Shown: in pieces, positions 1 to 7,750 of the stretch | Layout of the letters: each line of letters starts with the position of its first letter | How positions within the stretch are numbered: position 1 is the stretch's first letter | NCBI GenBank assembly: GCA_002772745.1 | Contig: PFDV01000013.1 | Span: 1 to 34,704, forward strand | Direction of reading: 5' to 3' | Source of the DNA: Candidatus Peregrinibacteria bacterium CG10_big_fil_rev_8_21_14_0_10_55_24 | GTDB taxonomy: Bacteria; Patescibacteriota; Gracilibacteria; Peribacterales; Peribacteraceae | DNA length: 34,704 bases | Program-made: the position numbers and the translations under genes | Notes under the pieces: generated by a model | The model's database searches: none | What the model was told of the DNA's origin: nothing | Seen by the model: only the letters and a program-made list of their open reading frames with translations

Positions 1-19
1 ACCGACGACGATGCCACCA

Positions 20-1135
20 TCAGATGTTCGACCGTTTGCTCTTGGCATGCTTGGAAAAGGAGGAGCTGCCATTCTGTGCCTTAACTGAATAGTCATTTTT
101 CACATTGTCCACACGATAGAGCATCGTGACCATTTCGGCACGAGTCATGTAGTCCGCTGGTCGCACGGTGTTGGCATTGGCATCACCCCGCAGAATGCAA
201 TGACCGGCAGCTATACGAATACCATCCGCGTACCATTGGCCGACTGTAGCGTCCGAGAATGATGGCGCACTTTCCACAGCCTGGAGTCCAAAGGAGCGGA
301 TGATAAGCGCCGCCGCTTCTGCACGGTTGATAGGGTTGAATGGACGTGCGTAGCAGGGCTTGGAGAGGCCGTAGCACTGTCCTTCTCCCGTTACCCATCC
401 TTCCTTTGCCGCATCTTCAAAGTAACCGTAATACGAAGAAAATGCCTCGACATCCACAAAGCTCGCAGATTCGGGCGGCACGGTTAAAACGCCGCCATTC
501 ATTTCGACAAGCATTTTAATGAATTCTGCCCTAGTAGCCTGATCGTTGGGTCTAAATCTTGGTTCGTTTTCAAGATAACCGGCTTCGGCAAAATTTTGAA
601 CAGGGGTATAGAACCACGATCCAGTCGGAACATCAGACGGAACAGAGGTGTTTGCAGGAGCCAAAGAGTTTACAGCTTGAGACTCTCTTAACCTTTTAGA
701 TAACGCCGGATACTTTTCCTCAAATACATTTGAGGGCACATTATTCTTCAACCCTGTGTCGCACGATGTCTGGTTTTCGCGCATTATAAGAAGAATGTCG
801 ACTTGCTTCAGATATACCGCCTCCCGCGAAGCCGCCACATAATCCGCCATATGGGGCGGCAAACTCCTCACTTCATCCGAGGCACGAAGCTCCTGCGATT
901 CGGTCTGTCCCTGCAACATCAACTCAGCAATATTCTTGTCCGTTGCGGTCGTGCAGGGATTTTTTTGCAGGATTGCCGCAAAGGCACGAGAGCGGATGGC
1001 ATCGTTCCTTTCTTCTATTGCTTGGAGTTTTATAACCCACTCGTCTGCATATGCTGGTGTAGTCGAAGAAGCATAAGTGCAAATCGGCAGCAACGCGATC
1101 AAGCCTACAAAGAGCAGAGAAACGTAGGTTTTCAT
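20..1135 (-). CDS. Secreted protein with three SLH (S-layer homology) domains
   Basis: A 371-residue protein, probably exported and held at the cell surface. An N-terminal signal peptide (MKTYVSLLFVGLIALLPICTYA) covers about residues 1-22. Residues 23-165 form a helical, charged region with no family I recognise. Three SLH-type repeats follow, at about 171-214 (WFYTPVQNF...TRAEFIKML), 236-282 (YFEDAAKEGWV...NRAEAAALI) and 298-345 (WYADGIRIAA...TRAEMVTML). SLH domains usually bind secondary cell-wall polymers, so an S-layer or envelope-anchored role is inferred. The last 25 residues are Ser/Lys rich. The gene is divergent from the XRE regulator at 1255. Whether it belongs to the host or to the neighbouring element cannot be decided from the window. 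Domain call is firm, exact role unknown. Confidence 0.85.
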   Translation of the reverse strand: MKTYVSLLFVGLIALLPICTYASSTTPAYADEWVIKLQAIEERNDAIRSRAFAAILQKNPCTTATDKNIAELMLQGQTESQELRASDEVRSLPPHMADYVAASREAVYLKQVDILLIMRENQTSCDTGLKNNVPSNVFEEKYPALSKRLRESQAVNSLAPANTSVPSDVPTGSWFYTPVQNFAEAGYLENEPRFRPNDQATRAEFIKMLVEMNGGVLTVPPESASFVDVEAFSSYYGYFEDAAKEGWVTGEGQCYGLSKPCYARPFNPINRAEAAALIIRSFGLQAVESAPSFSDATVGQWYADGIRIAAGHCILRGDANANTVRPADYMTRAEMVTMLYRVDNVKNDYSVKAQNGSSSFSKHAKSKRSNI

Positions 1136-1205
1136 AGCAATGAGAGATAAGGGACATGTGGCATATTCATTCGTTTACTGGCTCAGCATATCAGATCTAG
1201 TATTT

Positions 1206-1219
1206 CAGACTATAGTCTG
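1206..1219. promoter_or_regulatory. Perfect 14-bp palindrome, candidate operator of the XRE regulator
   Basis: CAGACTATAGTCTG is its own reverse complement. It lies just before a -10-like TACAAT (1223-1228) and a further half-site ATAGTCTA (1227-1234), in the 119-bp gap between the divergent SLH and XRE genes. A near-identical palindrome with the same ACTATAGT core spans the recombinase start at 3955-3968. Autoregulation by the XRE protein is an inference. Confidence 0.6.
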
Positions 1220-1254
1220 TGGTACAATAGTCTACACAGAAATAAGTTTTATGC

Positions 1255-1479
1255 GTGTCTACGCATAAAGTCCAACCACCAATAGTGCAAAGGTTTGGCC
1301 GTAAGCTACGCCAGATCCGTGAGGATCAGGATTTTTCTCAGGAAGAACTCGCTGATAAGGCCGGTCTTCATCGTACCTACATCAGCATGGTCGAGCGCGG
1401 TGAAAGGAGCGTTGCCTTAGCGAGCATGGAAAAGCTGGCGAAAGCCTTGGGTTTGCAAATCCAAGATCTACTGCCTTAA
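1255..1479 (+). CDS. XRE-family helix-turn-helix transcriptional regulator
   Basis: A 74-residue protein that is almost entirely one Cro/CI-type HTH domain: FGRKLRQIREDQDFSQEELADKAG, then LHRTYISMVERGERSVALASMEKLAKALG. The only usable start is GTG at 1255; an ATG at 1251 is in another frame and stops after five codons. As the first gene of the element it probably represses its own promoter and the recombinase gene, because matching palindromes lie in front of both. Proteins of this size are typical regulators of small integrated elements. The family call is secure; the regulatory targets are inferred. Confidence 0.9.
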   Translation: MSTHKVQPPIVQRFGRKLRQIREDQDFSQEELADKAGLHRTYISMVERGERSVALASMEKLAKALGLQIQDLLP

Positions 1480-1545
1480 CTCCTTTTTAAGGATTTGGCT
1501 TTCCGAAGAGCAAAAAACCAAAAGCGGAAATGGAGTGATTACCAT

Positions 1546-1569
1546 GTTTTGACCGTTGTGGGTTAAAAC
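1546..1569. other. Short inverted repeat before the small element gene
   Basis: GTTTTGACC (1546-1554) and GGTTAAAAC (1561-1569) pair with one G-T mismatch around a 6-nt loop, ending 9 nt before the ATG at 1579. It could be a second regulator site or an RNA hairpin over the ribosome-binding region. No T-run follows, so it is not a terminator. Confidence 0.4.
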
Positions 1570-1578
1570 GGGTGCGTT

Positions 1579-1809
1579 ATGTCGTACCACACTCACGATC
1601 TCCCACTGGCAGCAACCCTGTTACACAAGAACTGCCAACTAATCGACTTGGAGCGCCGCAGTAGCGCCTCTGAGTTTGTATTTGAGGATTCCGTAGAGCT
1701 AAGGGGAATCGTAGACCAATACTGGCGTGACGAACTCCTGTGCCCCGCTCAGTCGCTTTTAGCTGCCCTGAAAAGGGCAAAGCACATTTTGTACGACTTT
1801 AAAAAATAA
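1579..1809 (+). CDS. Small DUF5659-like protein of the integrated element
   Basis: A 76-residue protein with the pattern TxDLPLAATLL, a central aromatic strand (SEFVFEDS) and a C-terminal helix (LLAALKRAKHILYDFKK). This resembles the short DUF5659 family that often sits upstream of primase-like genes in CPR genomes; the match is from memory and not verified by a search. It lies 16 bp upstream of the primase/ATPase gene in the same direction and is probably cotranscribed with it. The function is unknown; an accessory replication role is only a guess from position. Confidence 0.65.
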   Translation: MSYHTHDLPLAATLLHKNCQLIDLERRSSASEFVFEDSVELRGIVDQYWRDELLCPAQSLLAALKRAKHILYDFKK

Positions 1810-1825
1810 ATCCTATTTCTCCCCT

Positions 1826-3820
1826 ATGTGTATGCATCCTCATCTCGAATCCTTCATCAAAGATGTTCAAATGCCCAATTGCATTGTCCAGGCTGGGCAA
1901 GCAATGAGGGTTATGGAAATTGTGACTCCTGAAAATTATGAGCAGTTTCTCCAAGCTCACTCGACACTGGATCTATATTTTTTAGGAGGGGCAAGAAATG
2001 ACCTCGGTTTACAGCGGGCAAAAGATGCAGATATTCTGATGAAGAATTCTCTCTTCTTCGATTGCGATATCCGAAAGACAGATGTGGATATCTCAGATGG
2101 CCAGATTAAAGAAGCAGCTGATGGAATTGAGGAACAACTGAGAAATCATCCAGTCCTGGGCCAATGGCGCTACATCGTCTTTAGCGGAAATGGGCTACAT
2201 CTCTATTATTTTGGGGACTCAATCCAGATTACGAGCGCAGAGAACTGGAAGGGTGGCATGAATACTTTTATCGATAAGTTGGAACAGGCAACAGAGATGA
2301 AATTCGATAGAGCGTGTACTAATGTCGCACGCATTGCCCGTTTGCCAGGCAGTTTCAACTGTAAGAGCACAGAGAGGAAGCTTGTTGAGATCGTTAAATT
2401 CCAAGACAAACGTGCCTCTTTTCTTCAAAAGATCGAAGCGCTTACGCAGCAAGCTCCAAAAACGGTTTCCAAGGTGTCTCCCAAGCACTGGGGAGAGGGA
2501 ATTGGTGGCGTTGGCGAAGGGATGCGGAATCAAACTGCAGTATCTGTGATAGGAAAGATTCTGGGCGAGATCGATCCTGCTCTTTGGGAAACGGCGGGCT
2601 GGGGAGGGCTTAAGGAATGGAATGCAAAAAATAATCCGCCACTCTCAGAAAAAGAATTGCGTACGACATTTGAGAGCATTGCTACTAAGGAGCTCTCACG
2701 GCGTAATGGCACAAGTAAAAAAGGTGCTTCTGAAATTCAATATAGCCCAGTGTTAGTTCACCTTGAGGACGTGCAAGCAGAAGAGGTGTCATGGCTGTGG
2801 GAACAAAGAATTCCTCGGGGAAAGCTGACTATTATTGAAGGAGACCCTGGCGTGGGTAAGTCTTGGGTGTCCTTTGCATTAATTGCTGCGATCACAGCTG
2901 GAAAAGCCCTCCCAGGTCAGGATTTTGCAGAAATGCCTGGGGATGCCCTTCTGCTCGTTGCAGAAGATGGGTTAGGTGACACGGTTAGACCCCGCCTCGA
3001 AAAGATGGGAGCCGATATATCGAGAGTGCATGTACTAGAAGCAGTGAAGAGCGAGGATGGAAAGGAACACAGTCTTTGCCTGGCAGATCATCTCACTGCG
3101 CTTGAATCTGCTCTCGGTGCAGGTGGATATGCACTGATCCTCATTGATCCACTGAATGCTTTTCTTGGTGGAAAAATTGATACGAATAGAGATGCCTCAC
3201 TCCGAACTGTGCTCACGCCGTTGAAGAGGCTAGCTGAAAAATATGATGTAGCGGTCATCTGTATTCGTCACCTCACTAAATCTGCTCGTGATAAGGCCAT
3301 TTATCGTGGACAAGGATCAATTGCCTATACTGCTGCTGCCCGCGTGGTACTTCTCGTTGGAGTACATCCAACAGACGAGGCGCTCCGTGTCATCGTGTGC
3401 AGTAAAAATAATCTGACTGCCTTTCCTAGTGCATTAGCCTACGCAGTCGTAGATGGGCAATTTAATTGGAAGGGAGATGTAAATGTGAGTGCAGATCAGT
3501 TACTTGAACCCTCGGCAAATGAAGAAGAGAAATCGGCGCTTGAAGAGGCTGAGGAATATCTAAAAGAGGAACTCAGAGATGGCCCAAAGCGTGCTCGAGA
3601 ACTGTATGCAGATGCTAAGGATGCCGGAATATCAGAACGCACACTTAAGCGAGCCAAAGCGAATTTGAATATTGAAAGGACGAAAGATGGCTTTGGTAAG
3701 GACGGATTTTGGTCTTGGCAGCTTCCGTCCTCTCCTAAGAGTGCCAGTAAAACAGTGGCACCCTTAGTAGATAAGGCACTGCCTCCTCAGCAGTTACCCC
3801 TGAACCATGCTGGGCAGTGA
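1826..3820 (+). CDS. Primase-like / RepA-type AAA ATPase fusion (element replication protein)
   Basis: A 664-residue multidomain protein. Residues about 60-190 look like an archaeo-eukaryotic-primase-type domain: acidic FFDCD near 77, SGNGLHLYY near 119 and RLPGSFNCK near 171. Residues about 310-520 are a RepA/AAA_25-like ATPase with Walker A GDPGVGKS near 339, Walker B-like LILIDPLNAF near 437, and RHLTKS. The C-terminal 100 residues contain a winged-helix-like module (RELYADAKDAGISERTLKRAK) followed by a Thr/Pro/Ser-rich tail. The combination fits a protein that primes and drives replication of a plasmid-like or integrative element. A second in-frame ATG at 1832 is an alternative start, and neither has a clear Shine-Dalgarno. 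The stop overlaps the next small ORF by 14 bp. The region is AT-richer than the flanking host genes. Confidence 0.85.
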   Translation: MCMHPHLESFIKDVQMPNCIVQAGQAMRVMEIVTPENYEQFLQAHSTLDLYFLGGARNDLGLQRAKDADILMKNSLFFDCDIRKTDVDISDGQIKEAADGIEEQLRNHPVLGQWRYIVFSGNGLHLYYFGDSIQITSAENWKGGMNTFIDKLEQATEMKFDRACTNVARIARLPGSFNCKSTERKLVEIVKFQDKRASFLQKIEALTQQAPKTVSKVSPKHWGEGIGGVGEGMRNQTAVSVIGKILGEIDPALWETAGWGGLKEWNAKNNPPLSEKELRTTFESIATKELSRRNGTSKKGASEIQYSPVLVHLEDVQAEEVSWLWEQRIPRGKLTIIEGDPGVGKSWVSFALIAAITAGKALPGQDFAEMPGDALLLVAEDGLGDTVRPRLEKMGADISRVHVLEAVKSEDGKEHSLCLADHLTALESALGAGGYALILIDPLNAFLGGKIDTNRDASLRTVLTPLKRLAEKYDVAVICIRHLTKSARDKAIYRGQGSIAYTAAARVVLLVGVHPTDEALRVIVCSKNNLTAFPSALAYAVVDGQFNWKGDVNVSADQLLEPSANEEEKSALEEAEEYLKEELRDGPKRARELYADAKDAGISERTLKRAKANLNIERTKDGFGKDGFWSWQLPSSPKSASKTVAPLVDKALPPQQLPLNHAGQ

Positions 3821-3950
3821 ATTGCGCCAGCTGCTGGGCAAGGAGATGAGCGATAAACAAATCGCAGAGTTTCAGTCGGATCTGCAACTCTTCATCTCGA
3901 AATACCTAGATGACTATTTTGCTGATGAATTTACAGACGATGAAGAGTAA
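3807..3950 (+). CDS. 47-residue acidic protein overlapping the primase gene
   Basis: A short ORF (MLGSELRQLLGKEMSDK... ending FTDDEE) starts inside the last codons of the primase/ATPase gene, with a 14-bp overlap, and ends 15 bp before the recombinase ATG. It is strongly acidic at its C-terminus and predicted helical. The tight overlap and lack of spare space suggest translational coupling and a real gene. No family is recognised. A partner or modulator of the replication protein or recombinase is possible, but that is inference from position only. Confidence 0.55.
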   Translation: MLGSELRQLLGKEMSDKQIAEFQSDLQLFISKYLDDYFADEFTDDEE

Positions 3951-3954
3951 TATT

Positions 3955-3968
3955 CATACTATAGTATG
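3955..3968. promoter_or_regulatory. Second 14-bp palindrome over the recombinase start codon
   Basis: CATACTATAGTATG is a perfect palindrome sharing 12 of 14 bases, including the core ACTATAGT, with the palindrome at 1206-1219. Its last three bases are the recombinase ATG itself. A repressor bound here would block transcription into the recombinase gene. In RNA the sequence could also hide the start codon in a hairpin. Confidence 0.6.
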
Positions 3969-5555
3969 CAGAAAGCACTTATCTACTGCCGGGTATCCTC
4001 AGACCGCCAAGTGAGGGAGGGGCATGGTATGCAGAGCCAAGAACAGCGTTGTAGAGGTTATGCAGCACAGCACGATTATGAAGTTGTGAAGGTCTTTAAA
4101 GATGAAGGTGTTTCAGGCAGTGTCATTGATCGTGAGGGCATGCAAAAGCTTCTCGCATATCTAGATACCCACCACAAGGAAGAGCACATTGTAATTATCG
4201 ATGATATAAAACGCCTCGCACGAGATATCACGGGACACTTCACACTTCGCAAATCTATTTCAGCTCGTAAAGCTAAACTTGAAAGCCCCTCTCATACATT
4301 TGGAGAAGGTGCAGAAGATATTTTTCTAGAGTCCATTCTTGCCGCTACTGCAGAGCTTGAGCGGAACCAGAACAAGCGTCAGGTACGCAACCGTATGCAG
4401 GCAAGGTTAGAATCTGGCTATTGGCCTTTCTACGCTCCTCCTGGCTACAAAAATGGGAAGCTTGATGATGGGAATAAAACGATCATCCCTCACGAACCTG
4501 AGGCAAGTATTATTCGTGAAGCTCTTGAGGGCTTCGCTAGCAATCGATTTGCAACACAGACAGACGTTCAGACATTTCTTGAATCAAAGGGATTCAGGCA
4601 TTGGGGATATGGCAAAATGACCTATCTAGATCAGGTAAAGCGGCTCCTAACACGAGATGTCTATTCTGGTTATATTTCTTACCCCAAATGGAACGTGACC
4701 CACCGCAAAGGGCATCATCAGGCTCTTATTTCTGGTGAAACATTTCAGAAGATTCAAGACAAGCTTGCTGATAAGCAAAAGATGCGAGCCCAGAATAATA
4801 TTCGTGATGATTTTCCACTGAGGAGCTTTGTATGCTGTTCAAAATGCAGCAATCCCTATACGGCTAGTTGGAGCAAGGGTAGGAATAAGAAATATCCCTT
4901 CTATCGTTGTACGACAGTTGGATGTGAGATGCACAACAAGAGTGTGAGAGCGGATCATATGCATGAGGCATTTGAGGGCTTACTCAAGAAACTTAAGCCA
5001 CGTCCGAACATTCTTAAAGTTGTACGCGCTGAACTACTCAAGCAGTGGAATGATCGTATGCTCAATGTAGAAGCTGTACGCAAAGAGAGGCAGAGGAAGC
5101 TAGATGTGATCCAAAAAGAAATTAATGACTACCTGTCAGTTCTTAAAGGATGCAGCAATTCGCTCGTGATTAAGAAGATTGAAGAGAATATCGAGGCCGC
5201 AGAAGCCAAGCGTATGCGCCTTGGTGAGAAGATCGAAATCAAGAATCAGAAGCACTACGACTTTGAAACTGCTTTGAACCGTGTCTTCGACTTCATCAAA
5301 AACCCCTATGCAATGTGGCAACAGGGTGATTTGTCGCAAAAGAGACTGGTTCTGCGGCTCGTGTTTGATAAGGAATTGACCTATGACCGCGACTCCAAAT
5401 TTGGAACCGCGAGTTTTTCGCTTCCTATAAACATTTGCTGCATACCTGATCTAGATAAATTAGAAGTGGTGGAGATGCCGGGAATTGAACCCGGGTCCAA
5501 CGTGTCGGAAGACTGTCCATACTGTTATGACCTCTTCTATTCTCCCAAACCCTAA
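3966..5555 (+). CDS. Large serine recombinase (integrase) reading into ssrA
   Basis: A 529-residue large serine recombinase. The catalytic resolvase domain covers about 1-145, with YCRVSSDRQ (nucleophile Ser11) and IDDIKRLARD (about 78-87). A recombinase DNA-binding domain covers about 155-275, followed by a zinc ribbon with Cys290/291/294 and Cys315/320, then a long coiled coil (about 340-430) as in phage-type serine integrases. It catalyses strand exchange between attachment sites, here probably integration and excision of the 1.2-5.5 kb element. Residues about 501-529 (VVEMPGIEPGS...) are encoded antisense to the 3' end of the tmRNA gene, so this tail comes from the host side of the junction and the pre-integration protein would have a different C-terminus. 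The start overlaps a palindromic operator. Confidence 0.92.
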   Translation: MQKALIYCRVSSDRQVREGHGMQSQEQRCRGYAAQHDYEVVKVFKDEGVSGSVIDREGMQKLLAYLDTHHKEEHIVIIDDIKRLARDITGHFTLRKSISARKAKLESPSHTFGEGAEDIFLESILAATAELERNQNKRQVRNRMQARLESGYWPFYAPPGYKNGKLDDGNKTIIPHEPEASIIREALEGFASNRFATQTDVQTFLESKGFRHWGYGKMTYLDQVKRLLTRDVYSGYISYPKWNVTHRKGHHQALISGETFQKIQDKLADKQKMRAQNNIRDDFPLRSFVCCSKCSNPYTASWSKGRNKKYPFYRCTTVGCEMHNKSVRADHMHEAFEGLLKKLKPRPNILKVVRAELLKQWNDRMLNVEAVRKERQRKLDVIQKEINDYLSVLKGCSNSLVIKKIEENIEAAEAKRMRLGEKIEIKNQKHYDFETALNRVFDFIKNPYAMWQQGDLSQKRLVLRLVFDKELTYDRDSKFGTASFSLPINICCIPDLDKLEVVEMPGIEPGSNVSEDCPYCYDLFYSPKP

Positions 5556-5883
5556 GGAAGAGGACGAAGAAGGGAATGGGAGGGATGACGCAAAAATACG
5601 GTATGTTCCCTGCGTCAGGAGAGATACCGCCTCGCAAATGACGCCGCATCCGCGTAGCGAGAATCGGCGGAGCGACGTGCTCCCGCTAGATGGGGAGCTT
5701 AGGCTGCGAACGCCATCGCCGGAGCGAAGGCAAACGAAGGACGTGCAAAGCGCGCCTTCATACTCGCAAACTTCTGCTTGTAGTTGGCAGATATTGGGTG
5801 CAACAGTGGGTACGGGAACCGTTGCCATCCCGAACAGAGACGAATACAACCGGAGAGTCACGCTGTCGAAACCTGTCATCCCC
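5467..5883 (-). ncRNA. ssrA: tmRNA (transfer-messenger RNA)
   Basis: On the minus strand the 417-nt RNA begins GGGGATGACAGGTTTCGACAG, the canonical tmRNA 5' end, and finishes with a T-arm (CCGGG TTCAATT CCCGG), CATCTCC, discriminator A and an encoded CCA. GGGGATG pairs with CATCTCC over seven base pairs with one G-U. The base of P2 is visible as CAGCGTG (5865-5859) pairing with CACGTTG (5504-5498). tmRNA with SmpB rescues stalled ribosomes and tags the nascent protein for proteolysis. The internal tag frame is at 5788-5699. The 3' end is overlapped antisense by the serine recombinase gene, and ssrA 3' ends are classic integration targets. No good promoter was identified immediately upstream. 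Confidence 0.92.
5699..5788 (-). other. tmRNA proteolysis-tag reading frame (29 codons plus stop)
   Basis: Resume codon GCC at 5788-5786 lies in the context ATATCTGCCAACTAC, similar to the usual context before tmRNA resume codons. The frame encodes ANYKQKFAS...APAMAFAA and ends at TAA (5701-5699). The final AFAA resembles known degradation tags, which end in LAA or FAA. At 29 residues it is much longer than the usual 8-15; long tags ending NFAFAA are known in some mycoplasmas. The resume codon is inferred from context. Confidence 0.75.
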
Positions 5884-5935
5884 AGAGAAAGAACTTTTCA
5901 GAAACATTTGGAAGGATTTTGACTTACTCCTCTCG

Positions 5936-5974
5936 CCCACCGTAGCTCCGAGCTTGCCGAGGAGCGAAGGTGGG
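5936..5974. repeat. Intergenic hairpin repeat between rpoD and ssrA
   Basis: CCCACC (5936-5941) pairs with GGTGGG (5969-5974), and inside it GCTCC (5945-5949) pairs with GGAGC (5961-5965). It looks like a dispersed palindromic repeat unit. The rest of 5884-6141 holds no credible gene; it contains a TAGAAT -10-like box on the minus strand next to the rpoD stop, possibly a distal promoter for ssrA. Confidence 0.45.
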
Positions 5975-6141
5975 TCATCCCCAGGTAAATGCGATCCGAA
6001 CGCGAGCCCACAGGGCAATGCGTGAGGCCGAAGAGCCTGGGTCCTGAGCGGAGTCGAGGGGCCCAAAGAACCAATGCTTAGGAAACCCAAAGGGAGAGCC
6101 GCTGCTGCCAAAGACCTGCAGAGGGACAATTCTACCACATC

Positions 6142-7614
6142 TTATTCTTCCTGGCCATTGCCATCCGGCGTGTCAGTTTCCAAGAAACCCTCGAGTATTT
6201 TGCTCCTGTTGCCCACCTGCAATTTCCGCACGCTTTTGCCTTCTATCTGGCGGACACGCTCGCGCGAAACGGAGAATATTTTGCCGATTTCCTGGAGTGT
6301 GAGGGGAGCACCATCGAGTCCGTAGCGCAGCCGAATGACCTCTCGATCTCTCTGGGGGAGCGTTCGTAACACCTCTTCGAGGCGCGCGCGCAGTTGATGC
6401 TGGTGCGACGTCTCCCATGGCGGAGGTTCAGATTCATCGAGGAGGAATTCGCCCCATTCCGTTTCTCCGTTGCCACCGATCGGTTTATTGAGAGACACCG
6501 GAACGCGAACCGCAGAGAGCATGATCTGAATCTGTTCCGTGCTCATCTCGGTAGCACCGATGATCTCCTCAAGCGTCGGCTCATGTCCCAGATCCTGCGT
6601 GAGATTCCTAAGGAGCTGACGGAATCCGCCGAGTTGATCAATCTGGTGCACGGGGAGCCGCACATCGCGGCTATGATCCGCGATCGCCCTCGTAATCGCC
6701 TGGCGGATCCACCAGGTAGAGTAGGTGGAAAACTTGAATCCCCTGCGCACGTCGAACTTATCCACAGCCCGCAGGAGACCGGTATTGCCTTCCTGGATGA
6801 GATCGAGGAAGGAAAGCCCCTTGTTACGGTACCTCTTCGCAACGGAGACCACCAAGCGCAGGTTGCCTGAACTTAAGATCCTGCGCCCCTCCTCGCACGC
6901 ATCTCTCGTCTCAACGAGCGCCGCGACTCTCCTGCGCAAGCTCGCTGGCGTTTCCTGGCCCCTTGTAAGGAGGATGCTCAGCTCTTTGCGCCACATGCGA
7001 CGTTCCTCTTTGCTGCCCTCCCCAGTCTTTAAGAGAAGCGAGAGTTCCTCCATACGGTCGCGGTCGGCGGCGAGTTGCGCGATGACGGTATCCCGATTGA
7101 GGTACACCCCGGTTTCCTCCGCGAGGACCGCCGCTTTGCGCCGGTCGCGCTGCAGGCGTTGCTGCTCGTGCGCCGCGATACGCGTATGTCCGCGCTTGCG
7201 GCCGGTGAGAACCTCGCTGTACGTCGCAGCGTTGCGCGCACGCAGTTCCTGAACGGTCGGCAGCACTGCCTCTAGACGCGCGCGCGCCGCCTCCACCGTG
7301 TTCTCCTTCGTCGTGCTGACATCGATATTCCGGTCCAGGCGGCACTTCTTATCGCGAATAGCACAGAGCTTCTTCGTCGTTGCAGCAAGCACGGTGCCGC
7401 TCTCCAGCGCCAGCAGGCGGAACCGCCGGCGCTCGCTGCGGATCTGCCATGCCGCGGCATTTTCCTCCTCCCGCGTGAGGAGAGGGATCTCCCCCATCTG
7501 CATCATGTACATGCGCACCGGGTCATCGATGCGGGACCCGTCAGCGGCGCCATGCGCATCGAACTGACGTTCTGCGCCGGTATCATCGTCAATGAAGTCT
7601 TCGGCGTGAGCCAT
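6142..7614 (-). CDS. rpoD: RNA polymerase primary sigma factor (sigma-70 / RpoD)
   Basis: A sigma-70 family protein of 490 residues from the chosen ATG. Region 1.2 is visible ([22 protein letters not shown]), then a charged non-conserved region of about 180 residues. Regions 2.1-2.4 follow ([28 protein letters not shown], then [17 protein letters not shown]), then region 3, and region 4 with the helix-turn-helix ([21 protein letters not shown]). Conserved regions 1.2 to 4.2 and the length indicate the primary housekeeping sigma. Regions 2.4 and 4.2 would read the TTNACA/TATAMT-like promoters seen across the window. The frame is open further upstream (ATG 7638, TTG 7668); 7614 is chosen because the acidic start [11 protein letters not shown] looks natural, but the start is uncertain. 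Divergent from alaS. Confidence 0.93.
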   Translation of the reverse strand: MAHAEDFIDDDTGAERQFDAHGAADGSRIDDPVRMYMMQMGEIPLLTREEENAAAWQIRSERRRFRLLALESGTVLAATTKKLCAIRDKKCRLDRNIDVSTTKENTVEAARARLEAVLPTVQELRARNAATYSEVLTGRKRGHTRIAAHEQQRLQRDRRKAAVLAEETGVYLNRDTVIAQLAADRDRMEELSLLLKTGEGSKEERRMWRKELSILLTRGQETPASLRRRVAALVETRDACEEGRRILSSGNLRLVVSVAKRYRNKGLSFLDLIQEGNTGLLRAVDKFDVRRGFKFSTYSTWWIRQAITRAIADHSRDVRLPVHQIDQLGGFRQLLRNLTQDLGHEPTLEEIIGATEMSTEQIQIMLSAVRVPVSLNKPIGGNGETEWGEFLLDESEPPPWETSHQHQLRARLEEVLRTLPQRDREVIRLRYGLDGAPLTLQEIGKIFSVSRERVRQIEGKSVRKLQVGNRSKILEGFLETDTPDGNGQEE

Positions 7615-7720
7615 ACTCGGGAAGAGTATTCTCCTCATCGACACAGAATCCTGCAAACGGAAAGACAAAGGAATCCCGGCGATCTTCCTGCGGCGTTTCC
7701 TCGCAGGGAAGTCTTGCCCC

Positions 7721-7729
7721 TGCTATCCT
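7721..7729 (+). promoter_or_regulatory. Extended -10 element before alaS
   Basis: TGCTATCCT has the TGn extension followed by a TATNNT hexamer and ends 21 nt before the alaS ATG. No convincing -35 box is seen. Confidence 0.4.
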
Positions 7730-7750
7730 CCCGAAGTCGCATCCTACGCT

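Noticed and set aside
1206-1250. Left attachment site matching the ssrA 3' end
   Set aside because: No copy of the ssrA T-arm/acceptor sequence was found left of the XRE gene. Serine integrases need only a very short shared core, so the left boundary stays undefined.
5460-5879. 139-codon minus-strand frame
   Set aside because: It coincides with the tmRNA gene; its apparent ATG is part of the GGGGATG acceptor stem. The only real frame there is the short tag.
5485-6138. Several overlapping frames on both strands between the recombinase and rpoD
   Set aside because: Low-complexity Arg/Ser-rich translations over ssrA and hairpin repeats, with no protein-like pattern.
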